Shown piece after piece: positions 24,715 to 32,959 of a stretch of DNA of 64,000 nucleotides. The position numbers were made by a program, and so were the translations under genes. Source of the stretch: Veillonellales bacterium (GTDB lineage: Bacteria; Bacillota; Negativicutes; JAAYSF01). Positions within the stretch are counted from its first letter, which is position 1, and every line of letters starts with the position of its first letter. The stretch is from NCBI GenBank assembly GCA_039680175.1, contig JBDKTO010000008.1, positions 48,483 to 112,482 of the forward strand, written 5' to 3'. The notes under the pieces were generated by a model that saw nothing but the letters and a program-made list of their open reading frames with translations, made no database searches and was not told where the DNA came from.

Positions 24715-25791
24715 GTGGCGGAAAAAACTTTTGGCGTAGGCGGCAGGAACATGACGAAGGAGCAAGCTCTGGAATCGGCGGTTAAACAGATTGAGAAAGA
24801 TTTTGGGAAAGGCTCGATTATGAAACTGGGGGAAGCAGCGGCGAATATGAATGTGGAAGTGATTCCTACAGGGGCTTTGTCGCTGGATATTGCCTTGGGA
24901 GTTGGCGGAGTACCACGGGGCCGGGTGGTGGAGATCTACGGGCCGGAATCTTCCGGGAAAACGACTGTCGCCTTGCATATCATCGCCGAAGCGCAAAAAT
25001 TAGGCGGCACGGCGGCGTTTATTGATGCGGAGCATGCCCTTGATCCGGTGTATGCTAAGGCACTGGGCGTCAATACGGAAGAACTTTTGATCTCGCAGCC
25101 GGATAACGGCGAACAGGCTTTGGATATTGCGGAAGCTTTGGTTCGCAGCGGTGCTATCGACGTTATTGTTATCGATTCAGTTGCTGCTTTGGTACCCAAG
25201 GCGGAAATTGACGGTGAAATGGGTGATTCCCATGTGGGTCTGCAAGCCAGGCTGATGTCGCAGGCGATGCGTAAACTGACCGGCATTATCAGCAAATCCC
25301 GTACTACCGCCATTTTTATCAACCAGCTGCGGGAAAAAGTCGGTGTAATGTTCGGCAATCCGGAAACAACAACCGGCGGCCGCGCGTTAAAATTTTATGC
25401 GTCAATAAGACTTGATGTTCGGAAAAAGGAAAGTATTAAACAGGGAAATGACATTGTGGGAACCCGGACAAAAGTAAAAGTAGTAAAAAATAAAGTCGCT
25501 CCTCCTTTTAAACAAGCGGAGTTTGATATTGTATACGGTAAAGGAATTTCTCGGGAAGGTATCTTGGTGGATTTAGGGACTGAGCTTAATATTATTGATA
25601 AAAGCGGCGCTTGGTACTCCTATGGCGATAACCGTTTGGGGCAGGGACGGGAAAATGTAAAGGCCGCTTTGGAGGAAAACAACGATATTGCTAATGAAAT
25701 TGAAGGGAAGATCAGAGAACTGCTCTTGTCCGGCAGTGTAAAACTGCCGGCAGCAGCCGGGAACGATCTGGTGGATATAGAAGAGGAATAA
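24715..25791 (+). CDS. recA: RecA recombinase
   Basis: A 358-residue RecA with all landmarks: Walker [10 protein letters not shown], Walker [11 protein letters not shown], the L1/L2 DNA-binding regions ([36 protein letters not shown]), and an acidic C-terminus. It forms filaments on single-stranded DNA, drives strand exchange and triggers LexA self-cleavage. The start is a GTG 24715 behind GGAGGGG. The upstream LexA-like box and its own promoter show it is regulated separately from the preceding glp operon. Confidence 0.97.
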   Translation: MAEKTFGVGGRNMTKEQALESAVKQIEKDFGKGSIMKLGEAAANMNVEVIPTGALSLDIALGVGGVPRGRVVEIYGPESSGKTTVALHIIAEAQKLGGTAAFIDAEHALDPVYAKALGVNTEELLISQPDNGEQALDIAEALVRSGAIDVIVIDSVAALVPKAEIDGEMGDSHVGLQARLMSQAMRKLTGIISKSRTTAIFINQLREKVGVMFGNPETTTGGRALKFYASIRLDVRKKESIKQGNDIVGTRTKVKVVKNKVAPPFKQAEFDIVYGKGISREGILVDLGTELNIIDKSGAWYSYGDNRLGQGRENVKAALEENNDIANEIEGKIRELLLSGSVKLPAAAGNDLVDIEEE

Positions 25792-25918
25792 TGGAAGGAA
25801 TTAGATGATTTTGTTACTTCCGCCAGGGGGGAAATGTCTTCCTTTGCATACCGATATAGGAGATATGAACGTACGTATTTCTCTTGCTGAAACGAAATAA
25901 AGGGCTTCAGTTGCTGAT

Positions 25919-25967
25919 AGACGAGAGCTTAGTGTGAAATGATGAACACTGAACTCTCGTCTATTTT
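25919..25967 (+). terminator. Terminator-like hairpin after recA
   Basis: Arms AGACGAGAG and CTCTCGTCT with additional AGTGT/ACACT pairing inside, followed by ATTTT. A second perfect stem (CTTCGGTGGGAG, 26003-26014, with 26021-26032) lies downstream without a T run. Together they probably end recA transcription. Confidence 0.6.
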
Positions 25968-26057
25968 AGTCTGTGATGAGAATCTTATCTAATGCTTAGC
26001 TGCTTCGGTGGGAGTCGAATCTCCCACCGAAGATTCGATGTTCAGCTTTAGCTGAAC

Positions 26058-26274
26058 GAGTTCACTGCCCAGCCGGTCGATGAGATTGAGCAGCTTATCA
26101 AAGAATATCCGCAGATTTTTTTATGGATTTCAGGGCATACCCATACTCCGGCTGTTAATCCCTAGTTACGCCTCATCGGTCAATCTTTTTGCGGAACAGG
26201 TGATGAATATCCATAATGCCGATATGGATTGTGGGGTCATTTGGACCAATTCACGATACTTGCACCCCGAATAA
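26058..26274 (+). pseudogene. Metallophosphoesterase remnant
   Basis: One frame reads EFTAQPVDEIEQLIKEYPQI and then LWISGHTHTPAVNP before a stop at 26161. GHTHTPA is the C-terminal metal-binding motif of calcineurin-like phosphoesterases. In another frame the sequence continues as SVNLFAEQVMNIHNADMDCG and IWTNSRYLHPE, as expected for the end of the same protein type. So this is the last 70 codons of a gene broken by a frameshift and lacking its catalytic N-terminal part. No intact copy exists in the window. Confidence 0.7.
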
Positions 26275-26401
26275 TAGCTGCAAGCTATAGTGCCAATCCA
26301 GGTTTATTCATAGAGGAGTTACAGACTGGTAAGCGAAGTAAATATATAGATTAACTTTGCGGACTTCTTCAAACATCGTGTGTTATGGAAGGGGGTAAGG
26401 T

Positions 26402-27280
26402 ATGGATTTAAGGAAATTGGAACATTTTGAAGCTGTGAGCAGACTGAAGAGCTTTACCAAAGCGGCAGAAGAGCTCCATGTTGCTCAACCATCAATTACC
26501 GCTTCCATACGAAAACTGGAGGAGGAACTGGGAGTTTCTTTGCTATACAGAAATCAGCACGTAGTCGCTGTTACACCGGACGGTGAATTGTTCCGAGAAC
26601 GGATTAAGAGCATATTACATGATGTGCAGAACGTTGTGGATGAAATGCATGATTTAGGCACTCAAGCGAATCGAACGCTGAGACTGGCAATTCCAACCTC
26701 ACTTGGTTCTTGGATGTTTCCCGCCGTATTTGTCGAGTATGCAGCGCAACATCCCCACGTTATTCTCAATGTTCTTGAGCGCGGAGTACAAAATATCGTT
26801 GACCGGGTTATGGATGAGACGATAGAGTTGGGCTTCATTGTCTTGTCTGATCCATCACCTCCCTATATGACGCTTCCTTTTTCACAGGGACAATTTTTTG
26901 TTATTGTTTCCGCTGAGCATCCATTGTGTCATTACGAGAAGATCTCCTTTGAATTATTAAAAAATGAGAGATTTATTTTGTGTTCAGGTGGTAGCTATAT
27001 CAGAAAAAAAGTCATGGCAGAATGCGAAAAGCATGGTTTTACTCCTAACATTACATTTACCCCATTGCAAGTTGCCACTGCCTTTAATATGGTTGCCAGC
27101 GGGGCGGGAATATCCTTTCTGCTCAATGAAAAAATTGCTATAATTAGGGATAATCCCCATATAGCCATCAGGCCTTTAGCAGAGCCAATTGAATTTGAGA
27201 CCGGGTTTATCTGGGCCAGGGATAAATATTTGTCGGCCGTAGCCCGTGGTTTTATTCAGTTTATTCAGGAATTCAAATGA
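26402..27280 (+). CDS. LysR-family transcriptional regulator
   Basis: A 292-residue LTTR with a clean N-terminal helix-turn-helix (MDLRKLEHFEAVSRLKSFTK, then AAEELHVAQPSITASIRKLE) and a ligand-binding domain. GGAAGGGGG precedes the ATG. Unlike the other two LysR genes here, it is co-directional with its likely targets, the carrier-peptidase-hydrolase-porin operon starting at 27504. Its own terminator (27292-27324) separates the units. The effector is unknown; the downstream substrate or a degradation product is likely. Confidence 0.9.
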   Translation: MDLRKLEHFEAVSRLKSFTKAAEELHVAQPSITASIRKLEEELGVSLLYRNQHVVAVTPDGELFRERIKSILHDVQNVVDEMHDLGTQANRTLRLAIPTSLGSWMFPAVFVEYAAQHPHVILNVLERGVQNIVDRVMDETIELGFIVLSDPSPPYMTLPFSQGQFFVIVSAEHPLCHYEKISFELLKNERFILCSGGSYIRKKVMAECEKHGFTPNITFTPLQVATAFNMVASGAGISFLLNEKIAIIRDNPHIAIRPLAEPIEFETGFIWARDKYLSAVARGFIQFIQEFK

Positions 27281-27291
27281 TGTACAAGAAG

Positions 27292-27324
27292 TTGATGAGA
27301 ACTCGTTCTCGTCAATTTTTTTTT
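27292..27324 (+). terminator. Rho-independent terminator
   Basis: TTGATGAGAAC pairs with GTTCTCGTCAA (one G-U), loop TC, followed by a T9 run. It ends the LysR transcript. Confidence 0.85.
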
Positions 27325-27349
27325 GCAGATGACTCCTTATAGCGTAGAA

Positions 27350-27363
27350 CTATCACGCGATAG
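27350..27363. promoter_or_regulatory. Inverted repeat, possible regulator site
   Basis: CTATC-ACGC-GATAG is a perfect repeat between the LysR terminator and the transporter gene at 27504. It could be the LysR operator for the downstream operon; no clear -10/-35 pair was recognised nearby. Confidence 0.35.
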
Positions 27364-27503
27364 AAAGGATGTATTTCACAAAATATTCATTCAAATATAA
27401 ACTAAGAATGCAAGTTCAAGCAACAGCCGCTAGCAAAATGGGTTCAATCAATGATCAAAGGAGGGAAGAAGCGTTTTAGAAAATTTCAGGAAGGAGCTGT
27501 GAT

Positions 27504-28862
27504 ATGTTAGAAATAATCATTGCGGCGGCAGTCCTTTTGGGGGTTAGCTGTCTGGTAGTGAAAAATTATAAACCACAAACGGTTATTTTTTTGGGCGGAA
27601 TGATTCTATTGGCTTGTGCAGTGATAATGGGAAAGCCGATCATTGCAGTTAAGCAGAGTACGGGCAATGTCTGGTTTGATATTTTTAAAGTAATCGAAAA
27701 TCTGTTTAGCAACCGGGTAGCCGGATTAGGATTAATGATTATGTCGGTCGCTGGTTTTGTTCGTTACATGGACCATATTGGTGCGAGCAAAGCATTTGTG
27801 AAAATCAGTGTCAAGCCGCTGCATTACGTGCGATCCCCGTACTTAGTATTAGCCTTTGGCTATATTTTGGGACAGCTAATGAAAATGGCGATTACCAGTG
27901 CAGCAGGACTAGGCATGCTACTAATGGCGACGATGTTTCCGGTACTCATTGGCATTGGAGCAAGCCGGACTGCAGCGGCTGCAATCATTGTAACCTGCTC
28001 CTGTATCGATCTGGGGCCGGCAGCGGCTACATCAAACTTGATTGCCAAAACGGCGGGTATTGATAGCGTTGCTTATTTTGTCAACTATCAGATCATGATT
28101 GCAATTCCGGTTATGCTGGTGATAGCTGCTTTGCATTACTGTGTACAATCCTGGTTTGACAAAAAGGACAATCATGTAGCTGTGAGTTCTGAATTTGCAG
28201 TTGCAGTGACGGATGAAGCAAAGTCGCCTGTTATTTATGGAATATTACCCATTATTCCATTGCTGATAATTTTTATTTTCAGTCCAATTGTCGGGTCCAG
28301 TATAAAAATGTCTTTGGTTAGTGCCATGCTTTTTGGGATTTTTATTAGTATGATCTGTGAATATATCCGGTATAGAGATGCGCAAAAAGTTTTTAAAAGT
28401 ATTCAGAGTTTTTTTGATGGGATGGGGAATGCATTTGCTACGATTGTAACTTTGGTGGTAGCTGGTGAAACCTTTGCTAACGGTCTAACCGCTATTGGTG
28501 CTGTGGATATGGTTTTAAATGCCTCGAAGAGTGCAGGATTTGGTGCGGATGCAATGACAATTTTGTTACAGGTTGTTATTGCCGGTGCCACGATAGTTAC
28601 CGGCTCGGGCGATGCTTCCATGTTCTCATTTGTAGGGTTGGTGCCGACGATCGCCAGTCAATATCAGATCGACCCAGTATACTTATTGCTGCCGATGCAG
28701 TTTGCCGCAACGATTGCCCGTGCTGTTTCTCCGATATCTGCGGTGTGTATTGCAGTAGCAGGCATAGCGTCAGTATCGCCGGTGGAGGTTGTCAAAAGGA
28801 CGGCCATTCCTATGGCTGGGGCCATGATAGTGACAACAATTGCTACAATTATTGTGTTTTGA
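27504..28862 (+). CDS. DcuC-family C4-dicarboxylate or related anaerobic carrier
   Basis: A 452-residue inner-membrane protein with about 12 hydrophobic segments. It resembles the DcuC family in length, in its N-terminal region (MLEIIIAAAVLLGVSCLVVK) and in the re-entrant-like GSGDASMFSFVGLVP and ARAVSPISAVCIAVAG segments. DcuC proteins move C4-dicarboxylates under anaerobic conditions, but the family also serves amino-acid conjugates. AAGGAGC precedes the ATG. It is the first gene of a four-gene operon with an M20 peptidase 40 bp downstream, so an amino-acid-conjugated or oligomeric acid is a likely substrate (inference). Confidence 0.82.
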   Translation: MLEIIIAAAVLLGVSCLVVKNYKPQTVIFLGGMILLACAVIMGKPIIAVKQSTGNVWFDIFKVIENLFSNRVAGLGLMIMSVAGFVRYMDHIGASKAFVKISVKPLHYVRSPYLVLAFGYILGQLMKMAITSAAGLGMLLMATMFPVLIGIGASRTAAAAIIVTCSCIDLGPAAATSNLIAKTAGIDSVAYFVNYQIMIAIPVMLVIAALHYCVQSWFDKKDNHVAVSSEFAVAVTDEAKSPVIYGILPIIPLLIIFIFSPIVGSSIKMSLVSAMLFGIFISMICEYIRYRDAQKVFKSIQSFFDGMGNAFATIVTLVVAGETFANGLTAIGAVDMVLNASKSAGFGADAMTILLQVVIAGATIVTGSGDASMFSFVGLVPTIASQYQIDPVYLLLPMQFAATIARAVSPISAVCIAVAGIASVSPVEVVKRTAIPMAGAMIVTTIATIIVF

Positions 28863-28902
28863 ATCAGATAAATCGGTAAGATACCAATAGTAGGAGGATA
28901 TC

Positions 28903-30054
28903 ATGCTCAGCTACAAATTTGAAATATCAAGATATATAAGGGATCTAGAGTACTTAGTCAATATCGACAGCGGTTCCCGTGATGTTGAGGGAATAGCTAA
29001 GGTCACTGAATTTTTTGCCCGGAAGTTTTCCGAAATTGGCTGGAAGGTGAAAGAACATTACTTTGATCCGACCGCAGGACCTTGTCTGGAGATTGTAAAC
29101 AGTGATAAGAATTATTATGACATACTGCTTATGGGACATATGGATACTGTATTTGAAACAGGTACGGCAGCGAAAAGACCCTTTGCAATCAAAGACGGTA
29201 GAGGCTATGGTCCGGGGATTGCCGACTGCAAAGGGGGGCTATTAGCTGTTTTCTATGTTCTCAGTGCTCTTCGGCATGAGGAAAAATTAAACCATCTATC
29301 AATTGGTGTGGCATTTAATTCCGATGAAGAGATAAGTTCCATCTATTCGAGGCCGTGGCTGGAGATGCTTGCGAAAAAAAGTGAATGCGTTCTTGTAGTT
29401 GAACCAGGCAGAGCGAATGGTGATTTTGTAAACAAACGCAAGGGCGTCGGGCGTTACCGGCTTGAAATCAATGGGGTGGCGGCTCATTCTGGGATTGACC
29501 ACGAGAAAGGCCGCAGCGCTGTCGAAGAGTTAGCGCATTGGATACTTGCCCTCCACAGCAAAACCAATTATGCAACAGGGACTACCGTCAATGTGGGAGT
29601 TGTTTCGGCAGGGACCGCAGTGAACGTGGTTGCGGCACAGGCTAAAGCGGAAGTGGATGTGAGAATGTACGATCCTGCCGAGGCACAAGCCGTTGAACAG
29701 GTAATGAGAGACTTAGCGGCGCATCCCCGAACTTCCGGGGTGACGGCACAGGTTAGAGGAAATGTGACCAGACCGCCCATGCTTCCTTCGGCAAGAACGT
29801 TGGAATTATGCGATGCTATGGAGCACATGGGAGCTGAGCTGGGAATTCCTATAAACTGGACTGCAACCGGCGGCGGATCGGATGGCAGTTTTGCCGCCAG
29901 TTTGGGTATTCCAACTTTGGATGGGCTGGGGCCGATAGGTGGCGGCTTTCATGGACCAAACGAATATTTGCTTATCGATTCAATTGAACCCCGTTGTAAA
30001 TTGTTATACCGGTTTATTGAATATATAGCGGAAAATAGCAAAAATAGCAGATGA
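28903..30054 (+). CDS. M20-family metallopeptidase, carboxypeptidase G2-like
   Basis: A 383-residue cytoplasmic enzyme with the two-domain M20 fold. Metal ligands appear in LLMGHMDTVFETG (His and Asp), GPGIADCKGG (bridging Asp) and NSDEEISS (Glu pair with the catalytic base). GGGFHGPNE supplies the C-terminal His. A dimerisation domain lies between about residues 180 and 290, with the family's GVAAHSGIDHEKGRSA. CPG2-type relatives split glutamate from acyl or folyl conjugates; others cleave dipeptides. There is no signal peptide, so it acts after uptake, probably on what the DcuC-like carrier imports. Confidence 0.88.
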   Translation: MLSYKFEISRYIRDLEYLVNIDSGSRDVEGIAKVTEFFARKFSEIGWKVKEHYFDPTAGPCLEIVNSDKNYYDILLMGHMDTVFETGTAAKRPFAIKDGRGYGPGIADCKGGLLAVFYVLSALRHEEKLNHLSIGVAFNSDEEISSIYSRPWLEMLAKKSECVLVVEPGRANGDFVNKRKGVGRYRLEINGVAAHSGIDHEKGRSAVEELAHWILALHSKTNYATGTTVNVGVVSAGTAVNVVAAQAKAEVDVRMYDPAEAQAVEQVMRDLAAHPRTSGVTAQVRGNVTRPPMLPSARTLELCDAMEHMGAELGIPINWTATGGGSDGSFAASLGIPTLDGLGPIGGGFHGPNEYLLIDSIEPRCKLLYRFIEYIAENSKNSR

Positions 30055-30090
30055 AGGTGACTTCGTCGTTCAAAATCAGGAGGAACAAGG

Positions 30091-31509
30091 ATGCGCCAGT
30101 TAAAATTGTGGGCAGCATTGGGATTGTTTATGATTTATGGGTTATTTACGGCAACGAATGTTCAGGCTATGTCAACACTGATCCCGGGAGCTCATAGCGT
30201 GGAAGTAAAAGCCTATGATGATTTGACGACCAATAACGATGAAATTGGTCAAGCTTTTTTAGGAGCAATGAGTGCTGATTCCAGGAATCTCAGGGACTGG
30301 GATGAGAATGGGAATCCGTCGAAGCCATCCTGGCTTATTCCACAGGATAAAGTTCCCGGATTGCAGATTACAGGCATGTTTGATGATTCTCACTTTGTCA
30401 TTCGAATTCCTGACAAATGGAACGGGAAATTGGTTGTTGGGGCTGCCGGCGGTACGGGTAGCGAGTTGTCAGCAGATGAAAGGTTAAGTGATTTTGTTCT
30501 GACAAGGTTTGATGCCAATGGTGCCAGTTACGCATACGCATATACCGATAAGGGAACACGAGGAGAAACCATTCCCGGACCAGACGGGACAATACATAAA
30601 AACTCAAAAACAAGGACTGCTTTTCTCCATCCCCAGGATTCGATTGAAGAGTGGAATATGAGAATGAAGCAATTAACGATAGCCACAAAAGATTTACTGT
30701 CACAATTGAAAGGAAATCATCCATCCCGCACCTATATATCGGGAACTTCCAATGGCGGTTATGTTACACGGTATGCCCTGGAAAACAGCGGTGATTTGTA
30801 TGACGGGGGGCTGGATTGGGAAGGCGTATTGTGGAATACACAAATCAATAACATCAGTATTAAGGTGGAAGAACTGCGAAATTGGAAAATATTGCAGGAC
30901 CAGAACGCGAGTGCAGAAGAAAAAAAGCTAGCCCGTGAAAGATATGGCTTTCCTCCTGAATCTGATTTTCTTATGATTAAGCAGTACCGCAATGGTAGGG
31001 CACTGAGCCCGGATTCCCTCAGAATGAAGTATGACCCTACCTATATTCACCGGGACTGGTGGGAATATGGCAGTCATCCGGAGGACTATGATAACTATAA
31101 TTGGCAAGACCGTCCCCAAGAGGTCAAGCAGAATGTTGCTTCCATATCCCTCAGCGGTAAGATACAAAAACCGCTTATCTCATTAGCAGGAACCTGGGAT
31201 GTACAGATTAACCCACGTTATAATGCTATCGGCTATGACGAAATGATTAAGACAAATGGAAAGGGCGATATGCATCGACTCTATATGATTGAGCGGGCAA
31301 ACCATGTGGACGGAATTGTTGGAAACCCTAAAATCGATAAGGACAAGCTGCTGCAGCCGATTTTGCCCTATTATCATCAGGCATTTGACTTGCTGATTGA
31401 TTGGGTAGAAAATGGCAATTCACCGCCAGACAGTAAAACGATTGGGGTACCAGCGTCAGGAGATAAAGCAATCAGTATTACGACGGGTGAAGAAATTGAT
31501 CGCTATTAA
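30091..31509 (+). CDS. Secreted alpha/beta hydrolase (esterase-like)
   Basis: A 472-residue exported protein with a signal peptide (about 1-27, ending VQAMS). An alpha/beta-hydrolase nucleophile elbow is visible as TYISGTSNGGYVTRYA (Ser in G-x-S-x-G). Late acidic and His candidates are WDVQINPRYNA and ERANHVDGIVG. It resembles the 3-hydroxybutyrate-oligomer hydrolase and tannase/feruloyl-esterase groups, though closer assignment is not possible by eye. AGGAGG precedes the ATG. It lies between an M20 peptidase and a porin, so it probably cleaves an ester-linked substrate in the periplasm or outside before uptake. Confidence 0.78.
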   Translation: MRQLKLWAALGLFMIYGLFTATNVQAMSTLIPGAHSVEVKAYDDLTTNNDEIGQAFLGAMSADSRNLRDWDENGNPSKPSWLIPQDKVPGLQITGMFDDSHFVIRIPDKWNGKLVVGAAGGTGSELSADERLSDFVLTRFDANGASYAYAYTDKGTRGETIPGPDGTIHKNSKTRTAFLHPQDSIEEWNMRMKQLTIATKDLLSQLKGNHPSRTYISGTSNGGYVTRYALENSGDLYDGGLDWEGVLWNTQINNISIKVEELRNWKILQDQNASAEEKKLARERYGFPPESDFLMIKQYRNGRALSPDSLRMKYDPTYIHRDWWEYGSHPEDYDNYNWQDRPQEVKQNVASISLSGKIQKPLISLAGTWDVQINPRYNAIGYDEMIKTNGKGDMHRLYMIERANHVDGIVGNPKIDKDKLLQPILPYYHQAFDLLIDWVENGNSPPDSKTIGVPASGDKAISITTGEEIDRY

Positions 31510-31523
31510 AAGGGGGATAAGAC

Positions 31524-32684
31524 GTGAAAAAGCGACTGGTAACTAGTATCGCTATGATTTTAATTTTGGGTAGCACTAGCAGTGTATTTGCCGCTGCGAG
31601 TGAAGACTACTCGGCAGAACTAGCTATGCTTAAACAGCGTATGGCACAGCTTGAAGCTAAAATGCAGGCGCAGGCAACCAATACGAAAGCAGTGACCAAA
31701 TCTGACGAAAAAGACAATTTGAAATTTAGTGGAGACTTCCGTGTTCGGTCTGTATGGAATGGTGGACCGGCAACCTTCCAGGAACGGGTTCGTCTGGCAT
31801 TGACGGATAAAGTAAACGATAATACAACCTTTTACGTCCGTTGGGCGGTGATGAACAATAATCAAATGGGGACAACGGCTCGGTATAATGATGTACTGCC
31901 CAACACCTCAACTGACGATGATATGTCGGCGCAAGACCGAAATATCGTATCCGATGCTTACATGCGGGTGGACAATTTATTTGGAACGAAAAATTCGGTA
32001 ACGATGGGGCGTTTTGGCCAGGATATTGGAGCCACGGGCTATTGGAACTCAGCAGGAAACATTGGGTTAATTGATGGCATTAAATTTGATACTAAGGTGA
32101 ATGACCTAAAGGCAACAGTAGGATTTGCCAATTGGTCTCCGCTGGCTTCAGCAAAACTATCAAAGAAAGGGGTTGGATCGGTAACCAGACCGCTGCAAAA
32201 TGCTATGTTTTTAAATGCTTCTTATAAGGTGAGTAATCCTACAGCTATCTATTGGACTTACGTCAAAGAAACGAACAGCAGCGATTCCCCTATTAACTTC
32301 CAGGTAAGCGGGCCTGGAATTAGAACCCGCATTAGTGATGATTGGAGTTTTAGGGGCGATTATTTAAGAAATTATGCTGCTGAGGGGAATCCTTTGGGAG
32401 AATACTTTAGCCTAATGTATAAAGGTGCAAATGATCAAAGGCCTCACTCCTGGGGAGTTAGTTTGGATTACCATTATGTCCAACCCAACAACATTGCCTA
32501 TACTTTAGCAACTAGTACGCAAATGCAATCTTCCACAGACATTAAAGGACCGGGCATTACTGCCCACTATTCACCGGATAAAAATTGTATGCTGGATTTT
32601 TATCAAACTTTTAACACGAAAAAGGCAAGTACAGGTCAAACAACAGCGAATTATTCGCGTTTCCAGATCGTCTATGGTTTTTAG
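31524..32684 (+). CDS. Outer-membrane porin-like beta-barrel protein
   Basis: A 386-residue exported protein. The signal peptide covers about residues 1-24 (ending SSVFAAA), then a short coiled coil (SAELAMLKQRMAQLEAKMQA), then alternating beta-strands to a terminal Phe (SRFQIVYGF), the usual signature for outer-membrane barrel insertion. It resembles the putative porins of Negativicutes, but lacks the N-terminal SLH domain found in many of them. It starts at GTG 31524 behind AGGGGG, 14 bp after the secreted hydrolase. It probably lets products of that hydrolase into the periplasm. Confidence 0.82.
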   Translation: MKKRLVTSIAMILILGSTSSVFAAASEDYSAELAMLKQRMAQLEAKMQAQATNTKAVTKSDEKDNLKFSGDFRVRSVWNGGPATFQERVRLALTDKVNDNTTFYVRWAVMNNNQMGTTARYNDVLPNTSTDDDMSAQDRNIVSDAYMRVDNLFGTKNSVTMGRFGQDIGATGYWNSAGNIGLIDGIKFDTKVNDLKATVGFANWSPLASAKLSKKGVGSVTRPLQNAMFLNASYKVSNPTAIYWTYVKETNSSDSPINFQVSGPGIRTRISDDWSFRGDYLRNYAAEGNPLGEYFSLMYKGANDQRPHSWGVSLDYHYVQPNNIAYTLATSTQMQSSTDIKGPGITAHYSPDKNCMLDFYQTFNTKKASTGQTTANYSRFQIVYGF

Positions 32685-32745
32685 AATGATCTGTTTTGAA
32701 GTAAAGTCTTTACGGACTTACTGCCAACGGACAATACGAATCTAC

Positions 32746-32786
32746 GATTCCAGAGCCGCATACAAAAAGTATGCGGCTCTGGAATC
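32746..32786 (+). terminator. Strong hairpin after the porin gene
   Basis: A perfect 18-bp stem with an AAAAA loop, about 60 bp past the porin stop codon. No T run follows, but a second hairpin lies next to it. Confidence 0.75.
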
Positions 32787-32795
32787 ATGCAAGGT

Positions 32796-32829
32796 ACTCC
32801 TGCAGAATTTGTAATTTGCAGGAGTTTTA
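32796..32829 (+). terminator. Second hairpin of a tandem terminator
   Basis: ACTCCTGCA pairs with TGCAGGAGT, extended by AATT pairs inside, followed by TTTTATGGTTTTT. Together with 32746-32786 it closes the carrier-porin operon. Confidence 0.7.
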
Positions 32830-32885
32830 TGGTTTTTAGCGTAAGTAGCATAATAAAGAATATATTTGGATGATAAATGACGCAG

Positions 32886-32913
32886 CAGACTGTTCCCGCG
32901 AGTCTGATTTTTT
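32886..32913 (+). terminator. Small hairpin with T6 in the pncB leader
   Basis: CAGACT (32886-32891) pairs with AGTCTG (32901-32906), then A and T6. It lies 47 bp before the pncB start, so it could be an attenuator rather than the end of an upstream unit, which already has two terminators. Confidence 0.4.
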
Positions 32914-32959
32914 CATGCTTCACCCAAGCAGCAGAGACGCAGAATAAGGAGGATCATTA

